Source of the DNA: G963422565 sp963422565
GTDB lineage: Bacteria > Pseudomonadota > Alphaproteobacteria > MPNO01
Direction of reading: 5' to 3'
Assembly: GCA_963422565.1 (NCBI GenBank)
Contig: OY730228.1
Coordinates: 868,001-932,000, forward strand
DNA: 64,000 bases
How positions within the stretch are numbered: the stretch's first letter is position 1; each line of letters starts with the position of its first letter. Positions 34,186 to 42,455 of this stretch are shown here, piece by piece. A program made the translations under genes and the position numbers. A model generated the notes under the pieces. The model had not been told where the DNA came from and searched no databases. It saw nothing but the letters and a program-made list of their open reading frames with translations.

Positions 34186-35002
34186 CGGCCGCCCCCGTCG
34201 CCGACCGGTCGGCCTTGCCTCCGGCCATGGCCGTGTCGCTGCCGAGATAGGCCTCGCGGACCAGCGGATCGTCGTTGACCTGCGCCGGCGTGCCCTCGAA
34301 GATCTTCTTGCCGAAGTTCAACACCACCACATGGTCACACAGATTGTGCACGAACTGCATGTCGTGTTCGACGACGAGCAAGGTCACGCCGCTCGAGGAG
34401 ACCGTCTCGAGCAGCGCCAGGAGCTGTTGAGACTCGACCTGGTTGAGGCCGGCCGCCGGCTCGTCGAGCAGCAGAAGTTTCGGCCGGGAGACCATGGCGC
34501 GCACCACCTCGATCCGCTTTTGCACGCCATAGGGCAGGTTGGCGACCACCTGACCGGGGTAGGTGTCGAGTCCGGCTTCCTCCAGGGCCGCCCTCGCGGC
34601 GCGGGCCCAACGGTTCCTCGGCCAAAGCCCCAGCGGGTAGAGGAGATCGCCCGGCCGGCGGGCGCGCGCGTGCTGGCCCAGCATGACGTTCTCGACCGTC
34701 GACAGATGGGGCATAAGCCGGATGTTCTGAAACGACCGGGACATGCCGAAGATCACTCGGTCCCGCGCCGGAACATGGGTGATGTCCCAGCCGTCCAACA
34801 GGAGAGAGCCCCGGTCCACCGCGTATACGCCGGTCAGCAGGTTGAAGATCGTCGTCTTGCCCGCACCGTTGGGACCGATCAGCGCCGTGCGGCTGCCGCG
34901 CCTGACGGAGAAGCCTACGTCCTCGATGACCCGCAGGCCGCCGAAACTCTTGTACAGCCCGTCGATATCGAGGACGTTGCCCGCCATTGCCGTTCCCGTC
35001 AC
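34175..35002 (-). CDS. livG: ABC transporter ATP-binding protein LivG
   Basis: Walker A is GPNGAGKTTIFNLLTG, the signature region is NLPYGVQKRIEVVRAMVSRP (LPYG replaces LSGG, common in LivG), and Walker B is LLLLDEPAAGLN. GMSRSFQNIRLMPHLSTVEN is the LivG Q-loop. GTG at 35002 overlaps the livM stop as GTGA and is taken as start; ATG at 34987 is a close alternative. It pairs with LivF to energise the LivHM channel. Confidence 0.92.
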   Translation of the reverse strand: MTGTAMAGNVLDIDGLYKSFGGLRVIEDVGFSVRRGSRTALIGPNGAGKTTIFNLLTGVYAVDRGSLLLDGWDITHVPARDRVIFGMSRSFQNIRLMPHLSTVENVMLGQHARARRPGDLLYPLGLWPRNRWARAARAALEEAGLDTYPGQVVANLPYGVQKRIEVVRAMVSRPKLLLLDEPAAGLNQVESQQLLALLETVSSSGVTLLVVEHDMQFVHNLCDHVVVLNFGKKIFEGTPAQVNDDPLVREAYLGSDTAMAGGKADRSATGAADAS

Positions 35003-35889
35003 GCGGTCCTCGCGGCGGACGCAGCGCCGAACCGGCCGCCGAACACAGTCGGGATCCGGTCGACCAGCGTCCGCGTGATCAGCCCCTCCGGCCGAAACAC
35101 CATCATCAGAACGATGATCGTGCCGAAGAAGATGAAACGAGCGTCCCCGATCCATTCACGGCCGCTGGCGCTCGCGATCTGGCGCAGCGCCTCCGGCATG
35201 ATCGTGAAGAACGACGCGCCGACCAGAGGCCCCCAGGCCGTTTGCGTGCCGCCGAGCAGCACGTAGAGAAGGATGTAGATGCTCAACAGCACGTTGAAGG
35301 TCTGGGTCTCGATATAGTTGTAGTGATGCCCGTAGAGGGCACCGCCCAGGCTCATCAGGGCCGCGCCGATCGTGAAGGCAGCGACCTTGGCGAGCCGCAC
35401 ATCGACTCCGAACAGCGTCGCCACCGCCTCGTCGTCGTGAATCGCGCGCATCGCCAGACCCAGCCGCGTCGACATCAAGTAGAAACACAGAAGCACCACC
35501 AGGATGGTGACCGGAACGACGGTCGAATAATCGGCATGAGAGTCCACGGGATAGCCCGCCGCCGCGCCGAGAAACTCCAGATTGATGATCAGCCCGGCGA
35601 CGACTTCGGCGAAGGCGAAGGTGGCGAGCACCATATAGACCCCGCGGGTGCGCAGGATCGGGAAGGCGATGACGAAGGCGATGACGCCGCAGAACAGCAT
35701 GGACGCCGGGATCGCCAGATAGATCGGCGCGCCGGAGGCGTTGAACCAGGCGCTGGCATAGGCGCCGATCGTGATGAAACCCGCCGCGCCCAGATTGAGC
35801 TGCCCCGACGATGCCGGTAGAAAGATGCCGTAGGCGAAGATCACGTTCAGACACAGGATGATCAGTTGGGATTCGAGATAGCCGCTCAT
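34999..35889 (-). CDS. livM: ABC transporter permease LivM
   Basis: The 296-residue membrane protein has eight or more helices and LivM features: GQLNLGAAGFITIGAYASAW, MRAIHDDEAVATLFGVDVRL (the EAA-like loop contacting the ATPases), YIETQTFNVLLSIYILLYVL and GGTQTAWGPLVGASFF. It starts 10 bases after livH on the minus strand and ends overlapping livG. Confidence 0.93.
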   Translation of the reverse strand: MSGYLESQLIILCLNVIFAYGIFLPASSGQLNLGAAGFITIGAYASAWFNASGAPIYLAIPASMLFCGVIAFVIAFPILRTRGVYMVLATFAFAEVVAGLIINLEFLGAAAGYPVDSHADYSTVVPVTILVVLLCFYLMSTRLGLAMRAIHDDEAVATLFGVDVRLAKVAAFTIGAALMSLGGALYGHHYNYIETQTFNVLLSIYILLYVLLGGTQTAWGPLVGASFFTIMPEALRQIASASGREWIGDARFIFFGTIIVLMMVFRPEGLITRTLVDRIPTVFGGRFGAASAARTA

Positions 35890-35899
35890 CGCTCCCTGC

Positions 35900-37018
35900 T
35901 CAAAACTTGCCCTTTCCGATGGCGGTGTGGCCGAACAGGCCGGTCGGCTTGACGATCAGGATCAGGAGCAGCAATCCCCAGATCGGAATCTTCTTGAAGG
36001 TGGCACCAACGGCGTAGATCGACATCACTTCCACCATGCCGATCAGCATGGCGCCGATGATCGCGCCCCATACGTTGCCGAGGCCACCCAGAACCATGCC
36101 GGCGATCGCGACCGTGGCGACCGTGTCGCCGACATAGGCATCGACGGTCGTGTAATTGATGGTGAACAGAATGCCGGAAATCGCGCATAGCAACCCCGTG
36201 ATCACATAGACGACCGGCACGATCCGACCGATCTCGACCCCCATCAGCGGGGCGGTATCGGGCTTCTCGGCGATCGACCGCAGCGCCCGGCCGAGCTTCG
36301 TTCTGCGCAGCATCGCCGACAGGCCGAAGACGATCGCGAGCGACAGGATCAGGCTGATCAGCTGCGGGACCGAGAACAGCACCGGGCCCAGATCGAAGCT
36401 CGCATCGCCGAACGGCGACGTCGTGGTCAGGGCATCCGATCCCCAGGTGCTGATCACGGTATGTTCCAGAACGATCAGAAACCCGAGGGAGCTGACCAGA
36501 GGCAGCGCGTGCTCCGTGGCGTCGCCGTATTTCGCCTTCATATAGCGATAGGTAAAACGCTCGATGAGCAGCGACAGCATCGCCACGGCGAACAGGGCGA
36601 CGATCATGCCGAATATCCACCTTCCGCCTTCGCCGGCCGCACTGTCCAGCGCCGCAAAGACCGCTTCCCCAGGTTTGAACGAAACGATCAGCCAGACGGC
36701 GGTGCAGACGCCGGCGGCGAGGCCCAGCGCAGCGCCCGACTTGGCCGCGGCGTGCAGCCGGGTGTCTCGCAGCCCGTCCGCGGCCAGCATGCAGAGCACG
36801 AAGATCACCGAGACCGCGGTCAGGTCGAGGGCGACGCCGTGCCCCTCGAGGATCGCCCACATCAGCACGGCGGCGAGCATGAACAGCGCCGGCACGGTGA
36901 AGTTGAGAAAATTCAATACGCCGATGATCAGGGTGAAGGCGACCGCCACCATGACGTAGACGCCACCCAGCATCAGGCCGTTTACGATCTGCTGGGGGAG
37001 TTGGGACAGGTCCATCAC
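35900..37018 (-). CDS. livH: ABC transporter permease LivH, long form
   Basis: The start (QQIVNGLMLGGVYVMVAVAF, GVLNFLNFTVPALFMLAAV) and the end (IAEKPDTAPLMGVEIGRIVP, VYVITGLLCAISGILFTINY, GMVLGGLGNVWGAIIGAMLI) are typical LivH. At 372 residues it is about 80 longer than usual. The extra part lies near residues 58-140 and contains additional hydrophobic helices (AVSVIFVLCMLAADGL, AALGLAAGVCTAVWLIVSF). It is the first gene of the minus-strand operon livHMGF-binding protein. Its promoter should lie in 37019-37130; no clear boxes were seen. Confidence 0.9.
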   Translation of the reverse strand: MMDLSQLPQQIVNGLMLGGVYVMVAVAFTLIIGVLNFLNFTVPALFMLAAVLMWAILEGHGVALDLTAVSVIFVLCMLAADGLRDTRLHAAAKSGAALGLAAGVCTAVWLIVSFKPGEAVFAALDSAAGEGGRWIFGMIVALFAVAMLSLLIERFTYRYMKAKYGDATEHALPLVSSLGFLIVLEHTVISTWGSDALTTTSPFGDASFDLGPVLFSVPQLISLILSLAIVFGLSAMLRRTKLGRALRSIAEKPDTAPLMGVEIGRIVPVVYVITGLLCAISGILFTINYTTVDAYVGDTVATVAIAGMVLGGLGNVWGAIIGAMLIGMVEVMSIYAVGATFKKIPIWGLLLLILIVKPTGLFGHTAIGKGKF

Positions 37019-37133
37019 GCCGAACTATGGGAGCAGCGATCTTCCGGAAGCAGGGGCGTGGGCGCCCCGCAAGCCGCCCAGCATACGCCTTTGCCCCTCT
37101 GTAGGATAATATGGTCGTCCGCTTCGACGCTCG

Positions 37134-37631
37134 ATGGCGTCGATCGATCCGCGGCGGCTCGACGACAGCGGGGCGGAAGGCCTCGAGCGACACGCGTGGT
37201 TCGACGGCCACCCGCTCGAGGGCGAGGTGCGCCATATCCTGCATGGTGCCGCCGAAGACGACTTGGCGGCGAAACGGGCAGCGTTCCTCGCGGCGACGGA
37301 TCGGCTGCGGCGCAAGACCGAGGAGCGCCGGCGGACTCCGGCCGAGGCCTACCGTGACGGCCCGCCCGTGAAGATGATGGACATGCCGATCCCGTCGGCA
37401 ATGTATAATCCCGCAATGAAGGACAGGAAGGGACTAATTATTGCGATAGCCGAATATAAATATAACGGCGGCTCCATAGGACCAACTCAAGATCCCGGAG
37501 CAAGTTCGACACTCGCCCGATCGTCGAAGTTGGCGCTCATCCCGGCGTCCTTACCGAAACAGGACCAGCCGAGCTCTGTCTTGGAATCCGTCTTGCCGAG
37601 CAAAACCCATATCTGGGGCGAGAAGACGTAG
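37134..37631 (+). CDS. FitA-like ribbon-helix-helix antitoxin remnant with unrelated tail
   Basis: The first ~75 residues (MASIDPRRLDDSGAEGLERH, PLEGEVRHILHGAAEDDLAA, KRAAFLAATDRLRRKTEERR) follow the pattern of FitA-type RHH antitoxins, in which a short beta strand is followed by EVRxIL helices. Key positions are altered (FDGHPLEGE for the usual HGRSxEEE). After residue ~80 the frame enters markedly AT-rich DNA (about 37400-37560) coding for an unrelated tail. No FitB/PIN toxin follows. It is probably a degraded antitoxin at a recombination boundary; whether it is translated is uncertain. Confidence 0.4.
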   Translation: MASIDPRRLDDSGAEGLERHAWFDGHPLEGEVRHILHGAAEDDLAAKRAAFLAATDRLRRKTEERRRTPAEAYRDGPPVKMMDMPIPSAMYNPAMKDRKGLIIAIAEYKYNGGSIGPTQDPGASSTLARSSKLALIPASLPKQDQPSSVLESVLPSKTHIWGEKT

Positions 37632-37653
37632 GGAATCCTCCGCCTCGCACCGC

Positions 37654-38601
37654 CTACATGAACAGCCGTTCGCCCTTCATGTCCTTGTAGAGATGGGCGA
37701 CATACGCGCCGTAGCCGTTATAGAGCAGCGTCGGCATCCGCTCGTCGGTGCCGAGCACGCGCTCGGTTGCCTGGCTCCAGCGGGGATGCGGCACGTCCGG
37801 GTTCACATTCGCCCAGAAGCCGTACTCGCTCCCCTGGATCTCCTCCCAGAAGCTCACCGGCCGGTCGGCCGTAAAGGTGAAGCGGATGATCGACTTGACC
37901 GACTTGAAACCGTATTTCCAGGGCGCGACGAGACGCATCGGGGCGCCGTTCTGCTTGGGGATCTCCCTGCCGTAGGCGCCGGTCGCGATGAAAGCGAGCT
38001 CGTTGGTCGCCTCCTCCAGGGTCATCCCCTCAAGATAGGGCCAAGGATACCAGAACTGGCGCTGCCCCGGCGCGGCCTCCGGGTCCTCGAAGCTGCGCAT
38101 CTCGAGATATCTGGCGCCCGCCGAGGGCCGCGCGAAAGCGACCAGGGCCTGGAGCGGGAAACCGCTCCACGGCACCGCCATCGACCAGGCCTCGACGCAG
38201 CGGTGGCGGTACAGGCGCTCCTCGAGCGGCATCCTGGCGATCAGCTCGTGAGCGTCGATGGTGATCTCCCGCTCCACCATGCCGTCGATGGTGACGGTCC
38301 ACGGCCGTACCTTCAGCTTCTGCGCCGCCCGCCAGATGTTCTTGTGAGAGCCGAACTCGTAGAAGTTGTTGTAGGTGGTCGCGACCTTCTCGTCGGTGAT
38401 CTCGCGGTCGAGCGCGTAGCGCGGGTTCCGCGCGACCGGATAGGGACTCGCCGCCGCGCGGGCGAGCATCGACGGTGCGGCCGCGGCCAGGATGGGACCG
38501 GCGGCGAGCGCCTTGACCAGCAGCCTGCGGTTGCGGAACGCCGTCTCGTCCGTCGCCGCCGCCTCCGGAAGCTCCCAGCCCCGCCTCGTCCAGATCGTCA
38601 T
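37654..38601 (-). CDS. msrP: Protein-methionine-sulfoxide reductase, catalytic subunit
   Basis: MsrP (YedY) repairs oxidised methionines in periplasmic proteins using Mo-molybdopterin. The 315-residue protein has a Tat signal (RNRRLLVKALAAGPILAAAA), TYNNFYEFGSHKNIW, the Mo-ligating cysteine in YRHRCVEAWSM, and PMRLVAPWKYGFKSVKSIIR. The heme partner MsrQ, usually adjacent, is not in the window next to it; the upstream gene is an EF-G paralogue. Confidence 0.95.
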   Translation of the reverse strand: MTIWTRRGWELPEAAATDETAFRNRRLLVKALAAGPILAAAAPSMLARAAASPYPVARNPRYALDREITDEKVATTYNNFYEFGSHKNIWRAAQKLKVRPWTVTIDGMVEREITIDAHELIARMPLEERLYRHRCVEAWSMAVPWSGFPLQALVAFARPSAGARYLEMRSFEDPEAAPGQRQFWYPWPYLEGMTLEEATNELAFIATGAYGREIPKQNGAPMRLVAPWKYGFKSVKSIIRFTFTADRPVSFWEEIQGSEYGFWANVNPDVPHPRWSQATERVLGTDERMPTLLYNGYGAYVAHLYKDMKGERLFM

Positions 38602-38655
38602 ATCGGCTCCCTTTCGACGGTTTCCCCGCGCGGCGCCGGCTTCCCCGGCCGCCGC

Positions 38656-40683
38656 CTAATCCGCCTTCTGCGCTTCCCTCCGCGCCTCGATCACCCGATC
38701 GGCCAGCCGTCCGGTCAGCTCCTGCAGATGGTCGAAATCCGACCGATAGGTGCCGACGCCCTGGCTCAGCGACCTGAGCTCGATGATCAGATCCAGGATG
38801 TCGGAGCTCGGCATATGCGCCGCGACCGTGTCCCAGCCCTTCCAGCCGTCCTTGGCCTGGAAGCCGAGAATCTGTCCCCGCCGGCCGCTGATCAACCCGT
38901 GTACCTTGTTGGTGTATTCGGCCGGCACGTCGATCTCGACCTTCGAGACCGGCTCCAGGAGCACCGGGCTGCATTTGGGCATGCCCTCGGTCATGGCGAC
39001 CCGCGCGGCGAGTTTGAAGGACATCTCGTTGCTGTCGACGGAATGGAACTGGCCGTCGGTCAGGACCACGCCGAAATCGACGACCGGGAAGCCGAGCGGG
39101 CCGCGTTCGGCATATTCCTTCACCCCGGCCTCGACGGCGGGGACGAACTGCCTGGGGATCGCCCCGCCGACGATCTTGTCGGTGAAGGAGAACCCCTCGC
39201 CGCGCGACAGAGGCGCGATGTCGACATGGACATCGCCGAACATGCCGTGGCCGCCGGTCTGGCGCTTGAACCGACCGTGCTGGGAGACCGCGGCGCGGAT
39301 GGTCTCCCTGTAGGGGACGCTGGGGCGCGCGCCGACGGCGGAGACGTTGTAGCGCGACTTCAGCTTCTCGAGCGCAACCCGCAGATGGATCTCGCCCTGC
39401 CCGTGGAGGATCATCTCGCGAGTGTCGGCGTTCTGTTCGAAGCTGGCCGACGGATCCTCCTGGTTGAGACGGTTGAGCGCCTCGGTCAGCTTCACCTCGT
39501 CGCTCCGGTTCTCGGGCATGATCGCGAGCGAGAATACCGGGTCGAGCGGCGCCGGCCAGCCGACGAGCGCCTCCTCGCCCTTGTCGGTCAGCAGGTCGCC
39601 GGTCCTCAGATCGTCCACGCGGCCGAGCGCGGCCACCTCGCCCGCGGCTGCCCGGTCGATCTTCTTCTGCTGGCCGCCCATCGGCGCCAGCAGGCTGGCG
39701 ATGCGGCGGCCGCCGATCGTCATGCCGTCCCCGACCTCGCCCGAGAAGACGCGGACGAGCGAGAGTTTGCCGGCATGCTGGGCATGAAACGTCTTGAACA
39801 CCTGGGCGGCGGCGCCGTCGATCCCGTCGAGGCCGAGCCTGGCTGCCGCCGCGCGATGGCCGAGCGCCTCGTGGCGCAGCGCCTTCCAGAGCCGGCGGAC
39901 GCCGAAATCCTGCTCGGCCGAGCCGATCATCACCGGGACGACGTTCGCCGCCCGCACGCCCTCGGTCAGATAGCCGTATATCTCGGCAACTTCGGGAATC
40001 TCGTCCTCCAGCAGCCGCTCGAGCAGGCTGTCGTCGAAATCCGCCAGCGCTTCGAGCATCGCCGTGCGCGCCTCGACATACTCCTCCTCGAACGCCGCCG
40101 GCCGGTCGATCACCTCGGAGCCGGCACCGCGGGTATAGCGGTAGGCCTTGCCGCTGATCAGATCAATGTAGCCGGTGACCTCCTCGGCGTCGCGGATCGG
40201 AATCTGGCGGAGCACCAGCGGCGCGATCTCGACCTGGCGCAGCGCCTGGTAGACCGCCGACACCGGCTCCGAGACGGTGTCGATCTTGTTGAGAAAGATC
40301 ATGAAGGGAATGCCGCGGTCGGAGAGCTCCTTGAGGATCGGGGCCAGAGTCATCGCCCGTTCGGTCGAGGGCTCGTAGACCACCAGCGCCATGTCGGCGA
40401 CCATTAGCGCGTTGATCGCTTCCTGGCGCATCTCGATCGAGCCCGGGCAGTCGAGGAACGTCCAGGGGTCGCCGAGATACTCCGCCCGGCCGACCGAGAC
40501 CTCGATCGACATCTGGCGGGCGCGGGCCTCCGGCGAGGGGTCGCCGACGGTGTTGCCGTCCTTGACCGAGCCCTTGCGATGGATCGCGCCGCTCACCGAG
40601 AGCAGGCTCTCCATCAGTGTCGTCTTGCCGTTCAGATAGGGCCCGACAATCGCAACGCAGCGCGTCCCCTTCCCGTCCGCCAT
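38656..40683 (-). CDS. Elongation factor G-like GTPase (EF-G paralogue)
   Basis: The 675-residue protein has EF-G domains I-V. G1 is GPYLNGKTTL, G3 DCPGS and G4 NKID. Domain II covers VRVFSGEVGDGMTIGG, and domains III-V include GQGEIHLRVALEKLKSRYNV, FKRQTGGHGMFGDV and VSKVEIDVPAEYTNKVHGLI. G1 and domain IV differ from canonical FusA, so it is likely the auxiliary EF-G-like protein common in alphaproteobacteria, of uncertain role (recycling or an alternate translocase). It stands alone without rps12/7 or tuf neighbours. The 54-base gap to msrP has no feature. Confidence 0.9.
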   Translation of the reverse strand: MADGKGTRCVAIVGPYLNGKTTLMESLLSVSGAIHRKGSVKDGNTVGDPSPEARARQMSIEVSVGRAEYLGDPWTFLDCPGSIEMRQEAINALMVADMALVVYEPSTERAMTLAPILKELSDRGIPFMIFLNKIDTVSEPVSAVYQALRQVEIAPLVLRQIPIRDAEEVTGYIDLISGKAYRYTRGAGSEVIDRPAAFEEEYVEARTAMLEALADFDDSLLERLLEDEIPEVAEIYGYLTEGVRAANVVPVMIGSAEQDFGVRRLWKALRHEALGHRAAAARLGLDGIDGAAAQVFKTFHAQHAGKLSLVRVFSGEVGDGMTIGGRRIASLLAPMGGQQKKIDRAAAGEVAALGRVDDLRTGDLLTDKGEEALVGWPAPLDPVFSLAIMPENRSDEVKLTEALNRLNQEDPSASFEQNADTREMILHGQGEIHLRVALEKLKSRYNVSAVGARPSVPYRETIRAAVSQHGRFKRQTGGHGMFGDVHVDIAPLSRGEGFSFTDKIVGGAIPRQFVPAVEAGVKEYAERGPLGFPVVDFGVVLTDGQFHSVDSNEMSFKLAARVAMTEGMPKCSPVLLEPVSKVEIDVPAEYTNKVHGLISGRRGQILGFQAKDGWKGWDTVAAHMPSSDILDLIIELRSLSQGVGTYRSDFDHLQELTGRLADRVIEARREAQKAD

Positions 40684-40804
40684 CGCAGTCTCCCTCTCGC
40701 CTGTTCTTCACGCTCGGGGCGTCCACCCTGCAGGCGGCGCCCGGCGGATCCGGCCCCGACTCTTCCAGCGCGCCTGCAGCGAATCAAGAGGAAACGGCGC
40801 GCGC

Positions 40805-42007
40805 TCAGACCAGCGCGGCGCAGGCGCGCCGAATGCGCCGGCAGGCCTCCTCGAGAACGTCGACAGCGGCGGCGTAGCTGATCCGGAAATAGGGCGAGAG
40901 CCCGAACGCCGCGCCCTGGACGACGGCGACGCCCTCGATCTCGAGCAGATAAGTGACGAAGTCGGTGTCGGTCTCGATCGTCGCCCCGGCCGGGGTCCTG
41001 CGGCCGATCGCACCGGCGCAGGAGGGCAGCACGTAGAACGCGCCCTCCGGGGTCCGGCAGGCGAGCCCCGGCGTCTCGTTGATCCGCGAGACGACCAGGT
41101 CGCGCCGCTCCCGGAACGCCGCCAGATTGTCGGCCAGGAAGTCCTGCGGCCCATCGAGCGCGGCCGCGGCGGCGGCCTGGCTGATCGACGAGGTATGGGT
41201 CGAACTCTGCGACTGGACGACGGTCATCGCCTCGATCAGCACCCGCGGGCCGGCGCCGTAGCCGAGCCGCCAGCCGGTCATGCAATAGGCCTTGGAGACG
41301 CCGTTGACCGTCAACAGGCGATCCATCAGCCGGGGCTCGACCTGGCCGGGCGTCGCGAAGGCAAAGCCGTCATAGACGATATGCTCGTAGATGTCGTCGG
41401 TCAGTACCCAAACATGGTCGTGCTTCATGAGCACCGCGCACAGACCGGCCAGCGCCTCGGCCGTGTAGGCCGCGCCGCTCGGGTTGCCGGGCGAGTTCAG
41501 CAGCACCCATTTGGTGCGCGGCCCGATCGCCGCGTCGAGCGCCTCGGGGCGGATGCGGAACCCGTCCTCCTCGCGGCCCTCGACGAAGACCGGGGTGCCG
41601 CCGGCGAGCAGCACCATGTCGGGGTAGGAGACCCAGTACGGCGCCGGGATCACGACCTCGTCGCCCTCGTCGAGGCTCGCCATAAAGGCGTTGTAGAGCA
41701 CCTGCTTGCCGCCGCAGGAGACGATCACCTGGTCGGGTCCGTAGGAGAGCCCGTTCTCGCGGGCGAGCTTGCGGCAGATCGCCTCGCGGACGGCGCGGGT
41801 GCCGGCGATCGGAGTGTAGCGGGTCTCGCCGCGCCGGATCGCCGCGATCCCGGCCTCGGCGACATGCGCCGGGGTCGGAAAGTCCGGCTCGCCCGCTCCG
41901 AGCCCGATCACGTCGCGGCCGGCCGCCTTGAGCTCGGCGACCAGCCCCGTCAGGGCGTTGGTCGGCGACGGCTTGATGCGTGAGAGTCTCGACGCCACGG
42001 GCGTCAT
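40805..42007 (-). CDS. Class I aminotransferase, aspartate/aromatic type
   Basis: The 400-residue PLP enzyme begins VASRLSRIKPSPTNALTGLV, typical of the aspartate aminotransferase Ib group of alphaproteobacteria. LGAGEPDFPTPAHV, LNSPGNPSGAAYT, TDDIYEHIVYDG and the PLP lysine in NGVSKAYCMTGWRLGY are present, with the carboxylate-binding arginine in SPYFRISYA near the end. It likely makes aspartate from oxaloacetate and glutamate, with possible prephenate or aromatic activity. It is divergent from uvrB. Confidence 0.92.
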   Translation of the reverse strand: MTPVASRLSRIKPSPTNALTGLVAELKAAGRDVIGLGAGEPDFPTPAHVAEAGIAAIRRGETRYTPIAGTRAVREAICRKLARENGLSYGPDQVIVSCGGKQVLYNAFMASLDEGDEVVIPAPYWVSYPDMVLLAGGTPVFVEGREEDGFRIRPEALDAAIGPRTKWVLLNSPGNPSGAAYTAEALAGLCAVLMKHDHVWVLTDDIYEHIVYDGFAFATPGQVEPRLMDRLLTVNGVSKAYCMTGWRLGYGAGPRVLIEAMTVVQSQSSTHTSSISQAAAAAALDGPQDFLADNLAAFRERRDLVVSRINETPGLACRTPEGAFYVLPSCAGAIGRRTPAGATIETDTDFVTYLLEIEGVAVVQGAAFGLSPYFRISYAAAVDVLEEACRRIRRACAALV

Positions 42008-42455
42008 CGCCGGGCCCCCGACATGTTGAGCCGGTCCGAACCTACGCGGTCGCGGGAAGGGGCGCAACGCGCTGCCCGGACGGCAACGCGATCGACGGGT
42101 TGGATCGATGGGGCATGTCCAACGCCCTTCGCGCGGAGATTCGGGCATCTTGCCGACGACCCCGAAGGCGAGTCCGACGCCTACTCCTGCGAACCGTCGC
42201 CGAACAGACTGCCGGATACCCCTTCGATACCGGATCGCGCCGAATTCGTGGCGAGCCATCTCGTGCATCCGACCCAAGGCCTTCGGCACGACTCTTCCAG
42301 CCGTCATCATCTGGAACTCGATAGAGACCAAGGGCGCCGGATGCGTCACCGGGCGCACGGGCTTTTCGCCCGACCCGAGGCCCCGATCCTCGCCCGCAAG
42401 CGGCGCGGACGGCCGAACCGATTCCAACCGCGGCCCGGCGCGCTATAGTCGGGGC
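42008..42455. other. Divergent intergenic region between aminotransferase and uvrB
   Basis: This is 448 bases with no recognised gene. Open frames crossing it are extensions of the two flanking genes with no conserved motifs. It holds the uvrB -10 element at its right end. Confidence 0.4.
42444..42449 (+). promoter_or_regulatory. -10 element directly before uvrB
   Basis: TATAGT ends six bases before the uvrB ATG, so a normal start point would coincide with the A of ATG and give a leaderless mRNA. Only a weak -35 (ATTCCA at 42421-42426, 17-base spacer) is seen and there is no Shine-Dalgarno beyond GGGG. Confidence 0.45.

Noticed and set aside
42108..42455. N-terminal extension of uvrB to 42108
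   Set aside because: UvrB homology begins just after 42456 and a -10 box lies immediately before that ATG.
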